Source: Anaerolineales bacterium (GTDB lineage Bacteria; Chloroflexota; Anaerolineae; Anaerolineales; UBA6663). From it: a stretch of 5,440 nucleotides of DNA. Positions 1-5,440 of this stretch are shown piece after piece (position 1 is the stretch's first letter; each line of letters begins with the position of its first letter). The notes under the pieces were generated by a model that saw only the letters and a program-made list of their open reading frames with translations, made no database searches and was not told where the DNA came from. Made by a program: the position numbers and the translations under genes. The stretch is taken from NCBI GenBank assembly GCA_017999235.1, contig JAGOBN010000326.1, forward strand, positions 1 to 5,440, read 5' to 3'.

Positions 1-1
1 C

Positions 2-1333
2 CCCGAACCGCGCCGACCGGAGTTGTGGCGCTTGGCCAGCATCCTGCTCACGCTGGCCGGGGCCGGCATTGCGGTGCTGGTGGCCGGGCTCATGCTGCTG
101 GCCCCGCAGGTCATCGCGCTCTTCGCCCTGATCGGCGGCCAGCAGCAGCCGGAGATGCTGGCGACGGCGGCCGGCCTGCTGCGGATCACCCTGCCGGCGG
201 TCTTATTCCTCAGTTTGTCCGGCATCCTCACCGGCCTGCTCTACGCCCTCCAGCGCTTCACCTTGCCGGCCTTCACGGGCGCGGTCTTCAACGGCAGTAT
301 GGTGGTGGTGTCCCTGGCGCTGGCCTCCCGGCTGGGCGTGGCGGCCATGGCCGTGGGCCTGCTGGCCGGCGCGGTCTTGCAGGTGGTTCTGCAGCTGCCC
401 GGGCTGCGGGATGGCTGGCGCAGTCTGCGGCCGACCCTCACCTTCAACCATCCCGGTCTGCGCCGCATCTTCGGGCTGTATGTGCCGATCATCGTCAGCC
501 TGATCGTGACCCAGGCGTCGATCTACATCGGCCTGGGGCTGGCTTTTGGCTTTCCGGGCGGCCTGAGCTGGATGCGCTACGCCACCACGCTCTACCAATT
601 CCCGCTGGGGCTGGTGGCGGTGGCGGTCTCCTCCGCCATTCTGCCCACCCTGGCCGGCCAGGTGAGCGGGGCACTGGCCGGGGACTACAAGGCCACGCTG
701 GTTCAGGGGATCAACCTGGTGCTGCTTTTAATGGTGCCGGCCACCGTAGGGCTGTTTGTGCTGGCCGAGCCGATTGTGGGCCTGGTGTTTGCCGGCGGCC
801 GCTTCACACCGGAGGATACGGCCATGACGGCGGCAGTCCTGCGCGTCTTCCTGCTGGGCTTGAGCTTTGCGGCCGTGGACCAGCTGCTGATCTTCGCCTT
901 CTACGCCCGGCGGGATACGCTGACCCCGTCCAGCGTGGGCGTGCTGAGCGTGGTGATCTACGTCATCACGGCGCTGGCGACCCGGCCGGCCCTGGGCTTG
1001 TTCAGCCTGATGCTGGCTGATTCAGTCAAACAGATCGTCCACGCGCTGGTGACGGGCGGGCTGCTCGCGCGCCGGGTGGGCGGCTTTCACGGCACGGGGC
1101 TGTGGCCGGCGCTGGGCAAAATCCTGCTGGCGGCCGGGGTGATGGGCCTGGCCGTGGCCGGCGCGGATTGGGGCTTGCGGGGCTGGCTGCCCGCCGGCCC
1201 TCTGCTGGCGGCGCTCCGCGTGGCCGGCGCCGGCGGCCTGGGCGTGCTGGTCTACTTTGCTCTGGCGGCGGTCCTGCGCGTGGGCGAAGTGCGGCTGGTC
1301 CTGGGGCTGCTGCGCCGGCGCCTAAAGGTATAA
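2..1333 (+). CDS. murJ: MurJ/MviN-family lipid II flippase, N-terminus cut by window edge
   Basis: Polytopic inner-membrane protein of the MOP exporter superfamily. MurJ moves the peptidoglycan precursor lipid II from the cytoplasmic to the outer face of the membrane. The frame is open to the left edge, reading PEPRRPELWRLASILLTL, and ends at TAA 1331-1333, so about 444 residues are visible. Full-length MurJ is about 500 residues, so roughly the first two helices are missing. Typical MurJ stretches are LPAVLFLSLSGILTGLLYAL (codons near 190-250), the segment after it with QRFTLPAF, and YQFPLGLVAVAVSSAILPTL (near 590-655). VLAEPIVGLVFAGGRFTPED (near 760-820) is also typical. I count about twelve hydrophobic segments in the visible part. 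A TTG at 23 is in frame but lies inside the conserved WRLAS region, so it is probably not the real start. The methyltransferase gene follows after 12 bases. The family call is firm. Lipid II as substrate is inferred from the family, since some MOP relatives flip other polyprenyl-linked glycans. Confidence 0.88.
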   Translation, partial: PEPRRPELWRLASILLTLAGAGIAVLVAGLMLLAPQVIALFALIGGQQQPEMLATAAGLLRITLPAVLFLSLSGILTGLLYALQRFTLPAFTGAVFNGSMVVVSLALASRLGVAAMAVGLLAGAVLQVVLQLPGLRDGWRSLRPTLTFNHPGLRRIFGLYVPIIVSLIVTQASIYIGLGLAFGFPGGLSWMRYATTLYQFPLGLVAVAVSSAILPTLAGQVSGALAGDYKATLVQGINLVLLLMVPATVGLFVLAEPIVGLVFAGGRFTPEDTAMTAAVLRVFLLGLSFAAVDQLLIFAFYARRDTLTPSSVGVLSVVIYVITALATRPALGLFSLMLADSVKQIVHALVTGGLLARRVGGFHGTGLWPALGKILLAAGVMGLAVAGADWGLRGWLPAGPLLAALRVAGAGGLGVLVYFALAAVLRVGEVRLVLGLLRRRLKV

Positions 1334-1334
1334 T
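1329..1334 (+). promoter_or_regulatory. Possible -10 box (TATAAT) for the methyltransferase gene
   Basis: A perfect TATAAT occurs in otherwise very GC-rich DNA and overlaps the murJ stop codon TAA (1331-1333). It ends 11 bases before the methyltransferase ATG at 1346. A start site 6-7 bases downstream of the box would give a leader of only about 4-5 bases, nearly leaderless. No convincing TTGACA-like -35 lies 16-18 bases upstream (the region reads ctggggctgctg) and there is no TGn extension. Just upstream, 1312-1321 is the perfect palindrome GCGCCGGCGC. The only purine-rich SD-like stretch is AAAGG at 1324-1328, which is too far from the ATG (17 bases) to be a good ribosome site. This is a suggestion from sequence alone. 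Confidence 0.4.
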
Positions 1335-1345
1335 CGCCAACGCGT

Positions 1346-2149
1346 ATGACCACTCCAGAAAAGCCCTCCCTGCCTCCCGATCTCTATACCGAAGATTACT
1401 TCCTGCATGCCTGTGAGGGCTACGAGGAATTCACCGAATCGCAGGGCGACCGGCTCTCGCGCCGCCTAAGTGCGGCCTTCACGGTGGCCGCCGTGCGGCC
1501 CGGCATGCGCGTGCTGGATCTGGGCTGCGGGCGCGGCGAGATCGTGCGCCACTGCGCGCGCCTGGGCGCCGACGCGTACGGTGTGGATTACTCGCCGGTG
1601 GCACTCAAGCTGGCGCGCCAGCTCATCACCCAGGATACGGAAGCGCGCGGCCGGATGGGCCTGGGCCGCTCGGACGCCAAGGTGATGCCCTTCCCCGATC
1701 ATCATTTTGACCGCGTGCTGATCTTCGACGTGGTGGAGCACCTGTTCCCGTGGGAGCTGGCGCTGTGTCTGGCGGAGACGCGGCGCGTGCTCAAGCCGGG
1801 CGGCGCCGTCATCGTCCACACCGCCCCCAACGTCTGGTATGACCGTTACGCATATCCGTTGGTGCGCGCGGTGCGGGTGCTGCTGGGCCAGGGCGCGCAG
1901 TATCCCCAAAACCCGCGCCTGCTCAACGTGGCCGCCAACGCGGACGTGCACGTCAACGAGCAAAGCCAATTCAGCCTGGCGCGCGTCCTGCGGGCGGCCG
2001 GCTTCCAGCGCGTCAAGGCCTGGCTGGAGTCCCCGCCCCAGCACCGCCAGGAAAACCCCGTTTTCGCCGGCGCCCGGAAACTGCTTTTTGGCGCGCCGCC
2101 CTTCCGCTATTTCTTCGAGCGGGAGGTGTTTGCGGTGGGCGAGAAGTGA
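1346..2149 (+). CDS. Class I SAM-dependent methyltransferase
   Basis: A 267-residue soluble methyltransferase of the Rossmann-fold type 11 kind, with no signal peptide or membrane segment. Motif I, the SAM-binding loop, is VLDLGCGRGE at residues 56-65. The acidic residue at the end of strand 2 is D81 in GVDYSP. Motif II is FDVVEHL at 127-133, and the post-II loop VLKPGG is at 148-153. The C-terminal part carries HVNEQSQFSLARVLRAAGF (202-220), a stretch common in methyltransferases acting on surface glycans, lipids or small metabolites. The N-terminal YTEDYF (14-19) and GYEEF (25-29) resemble a lid segment. ATG 1346 is chosen because it starts just before the conserved N-terminus, although there is no good Shine-Dalgarno. 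It lies 12 bases after murJ on the same strand, so an envelope-related substrate is possible. The substrate cannot be read from the sequence. Fold confidence is high and specificity unknown. Confidence 0.88.
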   Translation: MTTPEKPSLPPDLYTEDYFLHACEGYEEFTESQGDRLSRRLSAAFTVAAVRPGMRVLDLGCGRGEIVRHCARLGADAYGVDYSPVALKLARQLITQDTEARGRMGLGRSDAKVMPFPDHHFDRVLIFDVVEHLFPWELALCLAETRRVLKPGGAVIVHTAPNVWYDRYAYPLVRAVRVLLGQGAQYPQNPRLLNVAANADVHVNEQSQFSLARVLRAAGFQRVKAWLESPPQHRQENPVFAGARKLLFGAPPFRYFFEREVFAVGEK

Positions 2150-2164
2150 CCGCCTAATCCCCCC

Positions 2165-2168
2165 GGAG
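2165..2168 (+). promoter_or_regulatory. Ribosome binding site GGAG for the ADP-ribosylglycohydrolase gene
   Basis: GGAG is followed by a 6-base spacer before ATG 2175. It lies in the 25-base gap after the methyltransferase stop and is the clearest Shine-Dalgarno in the window. It favours ATG 2175 over the later in-frame ATG 2223, which has only a weak purine-rich stretch (cggaacgg) before it. Confidence 0.6.
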
Positions 2169-2174
2169 CTCATC

Positions 2175-3278
2175 ATGGCACATCGCCGTGTCGGCCGAAC
2201 CGATTCGCCGGCCTCGGAACGGATGCCCGGCCCCAGCCGGCTCGACCGGCTCGACCGGCTGGCCGGCTGCCTGGCCGGCCTGGCTATCGGCGACGCGCTG
2301 GGGACGCCCACCCAGCCCACGGCCGCCGCCACCCACGCCCGCTACGGGTACATCCAAGGCTTCCTAACCCCGGACGCGGATGATCCCTTTGGGCATGCCG
2401 GCCTGGCGGCCGGCCAGATCACCGATGACACACAGGCGGCGCTGGCCCTGGTCACCGGCGTCATCCGCCGGCGTGCGTTCTCCGTGGAGATCGCGGCCGA
2501 GGCCCTGGTGGCCTGGCTGGATGCTATCCACGCGGCCGCATCGCCGTATGTGGGGCCGAGCACCAAGGCCGCCTACCAGGCCCTGAAGCGCGGCGTGCCG
2601 CCGGCGGAGAGCGGGCGGGGCGGGGCCACCAACGGCGCCGCCATGCGCGTGGCGCCGCTCGGTTTTCTGCACGCCGATTTTTCTCGCGTGGTGCGGGCGG
2701 CGGCCGACTCGGCCTTGCCCACGCACAACTCGCCGCTGGGCCTGGCGAGCGCGGCGGCGGTGGCCGGCGCCGTCCACGCGGCGGCGCGCGGCGCGCCCCT
2801 GGCGGCCATGATCGGGTCGGCCAGCCGCGGCGCGGACGAGGCCCTGACGCTGTACGCCGGCCCGGCGCTGTTTGCGACCGTGCCGAACCTGGGCCGGCGC
2901 ATCCAATGGGCCGTGAAGTTGATGGACGGCGAGCTGGCCGGGCCGGACCCGGAGGGCTGGACGGGCGCGGTGTGGTTCAAGCTGCGCGATCTGTACGATT
3001 ACGTCGGCGCGGGGATGGCGGCGCATGAGAGTGTGCCGGCGGCCTTCGCGGTGCTGGCCCTGGCCGGCGGTGACGCCTGGACGGCCGGCCTGCTGGCCGC
3101 CAACCTGGGCGGGGATGGCGATACCATCGGGGCGATGGCGGGCGCGATGGGGGGAGCGTTGAGCGGCCTGGACGCGCTGCCGGCGGACGCGGTGCGCCAG
3201 GTGGAGCAGGTGAACGGCCTGAATTTCCGCCAACTGGCGCGCGATTTCCTGGACGCCGCCGGCGATCTATCGCCATGA
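2175..3278 (+). CDS. ADP-ribosylglycohydrolase-family protein (DraG/ARH fold, YegU-like)
   Basis: A 367-residue all-helical, metal-dependent hydrolase of the ADP-ribosyl-crysH family. Characterised members (DraG, ARH1, ARH3) remove ADP-ribose from proteins, and other members act on other glycosides or have no known substrate. Visible motifs in order: LAGLAIGDALGTP (33-45), ITDDTQAALALV (82-93), TNGAAMR (152-158) with PLG at 161-163, THNSP (183-187), and LGGDGDTIGAMAGAMGGALS (311-330). The expected metal ligands are all present: T83, D84, D85, D314, D316 and T317. The position that is usually Glu in GDALGxPxE is Gln47, which may alter catalysis or substrate. A roughly 25-residue extension rich in Arg, Leu and Asp precedes the domain. 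Start 2175 has GGAG six bases upstream. A start at 2223 would remove part of the extension, giving 351 residues. A PfkB-type kinase follows after 28 bases, the order of E. coli yegU-yegV, and the segment YGYIQGFLTPD (57-67) resembles YegU as I remember it. The substrate is unknown. Confidence 0.87.
   Translation: MAHRRVGRTDSPASERMPGPSRLDRLDRLAGCLAGLAIGDALGTPTQPTAAATHARYGYIQGFLTPDADDPFGHAGLAAGQITDDTQAALALVTGVIRRRAFSVEIAAEALVAWLDAIHAAASPYVGPSTKAAYQALKRGVPPAESGRGGATNGAAMRVAPLGFLHADFSRVVRAAADSALPTHNSPLGLASAAAVAGAVHAAARGAPLAAMIGSASRGADEALTLYAGPALFATVPNLGRRIQWAVKLMDGELAGPDPEGWTGAVWFKLRDLYDYVGAGMAAHESVPAAFAVLALAGGDAWTAGLLAANLGGDGDTIGAMAGAMGGALSGLDALPADAVRQVEQVNGLNFRQLARDFLDAAGDLSP
2241..2258 (+). 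repeat. Two-copy 9-bp tandem repeat in the hydrolase N-terminus
   Basis: CTCGACCGG occurs twice in a row, in frame, and is flanked by the related agccgg and ctggccgg. It encodes the Leu-Asp-Arg repeats within SRLDRLDRLAG, just before the conserved ARH domain. Slippage could add or remove Leu-Asp-Arg units without breaking the frame. It is probably minor low-complexity sequence. Confidence 0.5.
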
Positions 3279-3285
3279 AGACGCC

Positions 3286-3306
3286 AACCCCCAACCCCTA
3301 ACCCTC
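3286..3306 (+). repeat. Three-copy heptamer array AACCCCN abutting the kinase start codon
   Basis: The units are AACCCCC (3286-3292), AACCCCT (3293-3299) and AACCCTC (3300-3306, the diverged copy), and the next base begins ATG 3307. The array fills most of the 28-base gap between the hydrolase and kinase genes. The opposite strand carries G-runs of 3, 4, 5 and 2 separated by TT or TTA, so it could form a G-quadruplex, probably of two tiers. There is no purine-rich Shine-Dalgarno before the kinase ATG. Short heptamer repeats (STRR) are known in cyanobacteria. Whether this is the same kind of element or chance is open. Confidence 0.65.
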
Positions 3307-4293
3307 ATGCGCCCCTTCATCACGCTCGGTGACCTCATCGCCGACCTCTATCTCGGAATTGAATCCTTTCCGGTGGCGCCGGGCCAACATCAATCGGTCT
3401 CGGCGCTGTGGGTGGGGCCGGGCGGGGCCGGCAACGCCGCGGTGGCCGCGGCGCGGCTGGGCCTGGCCGTTCAGGCGCTGGGCGCCGTCGGGGAGGACTG
3501 GGTGGGCGCGCAGGTGCTGGCCCATCTGCGGGCCGAAGGCGTGGACGTGGACGCGGTGGCGCGGCTGGCCGGCGAGCCGACGGCGGTGGCTGTGGTGCTG
3601 CGGGCTGAGCGCGGCGAACATGTTTTTTTGAGCTATGCCGGCACACGCGGCCTGGGCGAGCTGCCCGCGGCCTGGCAGCCCCTGTTAGGGGCGGCCGGCG
3701 CCGTGCTGGTGGATGGCTGGACCTGGCGGCATGATCACCCGGCCGTGATCGCGGCCGGCGCGCAGTGGGCGGCGGCGGCCGGCGTGCCGGTGCTGTTTGA
3801 CCCCGGCCCGCTGGCCGATGAGGCGGACCCGGCCTGGCTGCGCGCGTTATTAGCGGCGGCCACGGTGGTGCTGGCCACCGAAGCCGAAGCCGATCGGTTG
3901 GTGGAGCGCTTAGGGTTGGGGACGCCGGCGAGTCTGGCGCCCGCGCCGCGCACCCTCATCCTCAAGCGCGGCGCGGACGGGTGCCAGGTCAGCGGGCCGG
4001 CCGGCGCGTGGGCGTGTCCGGGCTATCCGGTGACGGCGCTGGACCTCACGGCCGCCGGCGATTGTTTTGCGGCGGCGGTGGCCTGGGGTCTGCTCCACGC
4101 CTGGCCCTGGGACGTGATCGGCGCGGTGGCGAACGCGGCCGGCGCCGCCAAGGTGCAGAAGCTGGGCACCGCGCTGGCCGCGCCGACCCGCGCCGAGGTA
4201 GGGGCAGTCCTGCAGCGCTTCCGGCCGGATCTGGCCGGGCTGGTCCTGGACACGCCGGCCCGTTCCCGGCGCGCCCCGCGCTGTGAGGGCTAG
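3307..4293 (+). CDS. PfkB/ribokinase-family carbohydrate kinase
   Basis: A 328-residue cytoplasmic kinase of usual family length that would transfer phosphate from ATP to a sugar or nucleoside. The N-terminal strand is FITLGDLIADLYL (4-16). PfkB signature 1 is GPGGAGNAAVAAARLG (37-52), the substrate and lid region. Also present are GAVGEDWVG (59-67), FDPGPL (164-169), LKRGADGC (219-226) and the C-terminal signature 2, DLTAAGDCF (246-254). D252 is the expected catalytic base, with the AAGD anion hole seen also in E. coli ribokinase. Two deviations stand out. The NxxE motif is TEAE, with Thr191 for Asn and E194 kept, and Leu247 replaces the usual Thr after D246. ATG 3307 follows a heptamer repeat with no Shine-Dalgarno, yet the protein begins properly there. 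It probably forms a functional pair with the upstream ARH-family hydrolase, as in E. coli yegU-yegV. The substrate cannot be assigned. Its stop is 3 bases from that of the convergent cyclase. Confidence 0.88.
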   Translation: MRPFITLGDLIADLYLGIESFPVAPGQHQSVSALWVGPGGAGNAAVAAARLGLAVQALGAVGEDWVGAQVLAHLRAEGVDVDAVARLAGEPTAVAVVLRAERGEHVFLSYAGTRGLGELPAAWQPLLGAAGAVLVDGWTWRHDHPAVIAAGAQWAAAAGVPVLFDPGPLADEADPAWLRALLAAATVVLATEAEADRLVERLGLGTPASLAPAPRTLILKRGADGCQVSGPAGAWACPGYPVTALDLTAAGDCFAAAVAWGLLHAWPWDVIGAVANAAGAAKVQKLGTALAAPTRAEVGAVLQRFRPDLAGLVLDTPARSRRAPRCEG

Positions 4294-4296
4294 GAG

Positions 4297-5440
4297 TCAG
4301 CCCGTCCCTGACGCGGGCTGCGCCGGCCGCACTTGATTGCGGCCGGCGGCCTTGGCCGCATACAGCGCGCCATCGGCGGCGCGCAGCACCTCGGCCACGG
4401 TTGCGCCGTGGGTGGGGAAAGTGGCGGTGCCGGCCGAGATGGTGAGGCGGATGGGCTGGGCGCCGCCCTCAAACTCCACCTGGGCCAAATCTTGGCGCCA
4501 ACCCTCGGCGCGCCGGAAGGCGACCTCGCTCGAAGCATTCGGCAGAACGACCACAATTTCCTCACCGCCATAGCGGCAGACGATATCGCCGGCACGCGTA
4601 TGGGTGGTGAGATAAGCGCCCAGAGCCTGCAGCACCCGATCGCCGGCGGCATGGCCGTGGGAGTCGTTGACGCGCTTAAAGTGGTCAATGTCGAGGAAGA
4701 CCAAGCTCAACAGCTGCCGCTCCCGGGCGGCGCGCGCCACCTCGCGCGGCAGGGTCTCATCCAGATAGCGCCGGTTGAACAATTCCGTCAGCGGGTCGCG
4801 GATGGCCAGCTCGCGCAGCTGGCTTTGCAGGTTCTCAATCTGGGCCAGGTGGGCGCGGAGATTCTGATTGGCGGCCGACAGGTCGCGCTCGGTCCGCTTG
4901 AGTTCGGTGATATCGCGCAAGACAATCAGCCGGCCGCGGGCCGGGGCCGGCAGCGGCGTGATCCGCAAATCCAGGGTGAGCGCCGGATGGGGTTGGACCT
5001 CCGCGCTGACCTGAAAGGTCTCGGCATACCGCGCCATGAGCTCGGGCCAGATGGAGAAGACCCGCTCGGCCGGCAATCCCAGCGGCGCCGCGCCCGCCCA
5101 GCCCAGCAGACGCAGCGCGGCCGGATTGATGTCCGCCACCCGGTTCTGCGCGTCCAGGGCGATGAGCGCGTCCGTCATATTATCCACCAGCGTGGTCCGG
5201 GCGATTGGCACCAGATCCAGCAGCCGATGCCGAAACAGGGCGTAGGTCATCAGCAAGCTGGACAGCGCCAAGGAGATCGGCGCCAAATCCAGCCCCGGCC
5301 AGGGCGTCCAATTCAATTCGGTGACCAGGCTGGCGGTAAACGTCAACGCCACCCCGCCGAGCATCCAGCCATATTGCGCGCGATAAACGCCGCGCGCGTT
5401 CCAGAATTCACGCGCCAGCACGGCGGTGCCGAGCAGGCTC
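4297..5440 (-). CDS. Membrane-anchored diguanylate cyclase: 7TM-type sensor (partial), PAS, GGDEF
   Basis: The frame is open at the right edge (SLLGTAVLAREF...), so the N-terminus is missing. The GTG at 5421-5419 is in frame but probably internal. It ends at TGA (4299-4297). Numbering from that GTG, hydrophobic segments at about 18-35 and 45-63 followed by RHRLLDLVPIAR (64-75) match the end of the 7TM region seen in bacterial sensor kinases and cyclases. A PAS domain spans about 75-172 (ALIALDAQNRVADINPAALR). A coiled-coil linker covers about 174-206. The GGDEF domain spans about 206-365: RDPLTELFNRRYLDE (208-222), VFLDIDHFKRVND (241-253) with metal ligand D244, and active-site RYGGEEI (283-289). 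The inhibitory RxxD is R276-D279, five residues before GGEEI, so c-di-GMP feedback is likely. It should make c-di-GMP from GTP in response to an unknown signal. The only oddity is Ile for Phe in GGEEF. It converges on the kinase gene with 3 bases between stops. Confidence 0.9.
   Translation of the reverse strand, partial: SLLGTAVLAREFWNARGVYRAQYGWMLGGVALTFTASLVTELNWTPWPGLDLAPISLALSSLLMTYALFRHRLLDLVPIARTTLVDNMTDALIALDAQNRVADINPAALRLLGWAGAAPLGLPAERVFSIWPELMARYAETFQVSAEVQPHPALTLDLRITPLPAPARGRLIVLRDITELKRTERDLSAANQNLRAHLAQIENLQSQLRELAIRDPLTELFNRRYLDETLPREVARAARERQLLSLVFLDIDHFKRVNDSHGHAAGDRVLQALGAYLTTHTRAGDIVCRYGGEEIVVVLPNASSEVAFRRAEGWRQDLAQVEFEGGAQPIRLTISAGTATFPTHGATVAEVLRAADGALYAAKAAGRNQVRPAQPASGTG
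4298..4320. terminator. Hairpin at the convergent gene junction, possible bidirectional terminator
   Basis: CAGCCCG (4298-4304) pairs perfectly with CGGGCTG (4314-4320), with a possible T-G wobble inside the 9-base loop. It begins 5 bases after the kinase stop codon (4291-4293) and overlaps the stop and last codons of the - strand cyclase. There is no clear T-run after it on either strand, so it is not a textbook rho-independent terminator. Its place between two gene tails is the main reason for the call. Confidence 0.4.
4321..4348. terminator. Second, stronger hairpin directly adjoining the first
   Basis: CGCCGGCCGC (4321-4330) and GCGGCCGGCG (4339-4348) form a perfect 10-bp, all G-C stem around the 8-base AT-rich loop ACTTGATT. 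It starts at the very next base after the 4298-4320 hairpin. It lies within the cyclase gene and encodes the conserved AGRNQV tail and the residues after it. For the + strand kinase transcript it would lie 27 bases past the stop. No T-run follows. It may stop or stabilise the 3' end of transcripts. The palindromic word GCCGGC, very common here, helps to make such stems by chance. Confidence 0.4.

Noticed and set aside
25..1020. Second + strand frame (331 codons) overlapping murJ
   Set aside because: It encodes Gly, Ala, Arg and Pro-rich sequence without motifs, while the other frame gives a clear multi-helix MurJ protein.
1346..2149. Methyltransferase gene as foreign DNA because it has only two GCCGGC words
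   Set aside because: The protein has only two Ala-Gly dipeptides, which explains the low count. GC level and codon style otherwise look like the neighbours.
1839..2174. Upstream extension of the hydrolase frame to an ATG at 1839
   Set aside because: It lies inside the methyltransferase gene, encodes Arg/Ser/Trp-rich sequence without family similarity, and ATG 2175 has a good GGAG site.
1466..2332. Long open frame on the - strand (about 288 codons) opposite the methyltransferase
   Set aside because: It is rich in Arg, His, Gln and Ala with no recognisable motif, lies antisense to a clear methyltransferase and runs past its end. Such frames are expected in GC-rich DNA.
2364..3233. Long open frame on the - strand (about 289 codons) opposite the hydrolase gene
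   Set aside because: Composition is dominated by Arg, Gly, His and Gln, with no domain, and the + strand shows all ARH family motifs. It is a GC-driven shadow.
3281..3306. Telomere or origin repeat
   Set aside because: Only three short, partly diverged copies lie between two co-directional genes. Nothing else suggests a replicon end or origin.
3279..3306. CRISPR-like or insertion-sequence-associated repeat
   Set aside because: The units are 7 bases with no spacers, and there is no transposase or Cas gene in the window.

Overview
The window is high-GC bacterial DNA (about two thirds G+C by eye) and is almost wholly coding. It holds five protein genes: four on the + strand and one on the - strand that converges on them. 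The first and last genes run off the window edges. I see no rRNA, tRNA, CRISPR array, insertion sequence or phage gene. The protein types fit a Chloroflexota-like (Anaerolineae/Caldilineae-type) organism: a MurJ-type flippase, a membrane sensor with a 7TM-type N-terminus joined to PAS and GGDEF domains, and an ADP-ribosylglycohydrolase-family/PfkB pair. That assignment is an inference from protein style and base composition, not a proven placement.

Left part, 2-2149. A MurJ/MviN-family lipid flippase, lacking its N-terminus at the window edge, is followed after 12 bases by a class I SAM-dependent methyltransferase. A perfect TATAAT overlaps the murJ stop codon and could start a nearly leaderless methyltransferase transcript. 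The pairing suggests cell-envelope lipid or glycan work, but the methyltransferase substrate cannot be read from the sequence.

Middle part, 2175-4293. An ADP-ribosylglycohydrolase-family (DraG/ARH fold) protein is followed after 28 bases by a PfkB/ribokinase-family sugar kinase. The order and protein types recall E. coli yegU-yegV. The likely logic is that the hydrolase frees a sugar from an N- or O-glycoside and the kinase phosphorylates it. The hydrolase keeps all six expected metal ligands but has Gln where the family usually has a Glu in the GDALGxPxE motif. The spacer between the two genes is largely a three-copy AACCCCN heptamer array ending directly at the kinase ATG, with no Shine-Dalgarno sequence.

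Right part, 4297-5440, - strand. A diguanylate cyclase with the end of a 7TM sensor region, a PAS domain, a coiled-coil linker and a GGDEF domain (GGEEI) with an intact inhibitory RxxD site. Its stop lies 3 bases from the kinase stop. Two back-to-back perfect inverted repeats (7-bp and 10-bp stems) sit at this tail-to-tail junction, inside the 3' end of the cyclase gene. They are the best candidates for a shared transcription-ending structure.

The most interesting points are the yegU/yegV-like cassette with its Glu-to-Gln change, the heptamer array abutting a start codon, and the twin hairpins at the convergent junction. None is proof of a new system.
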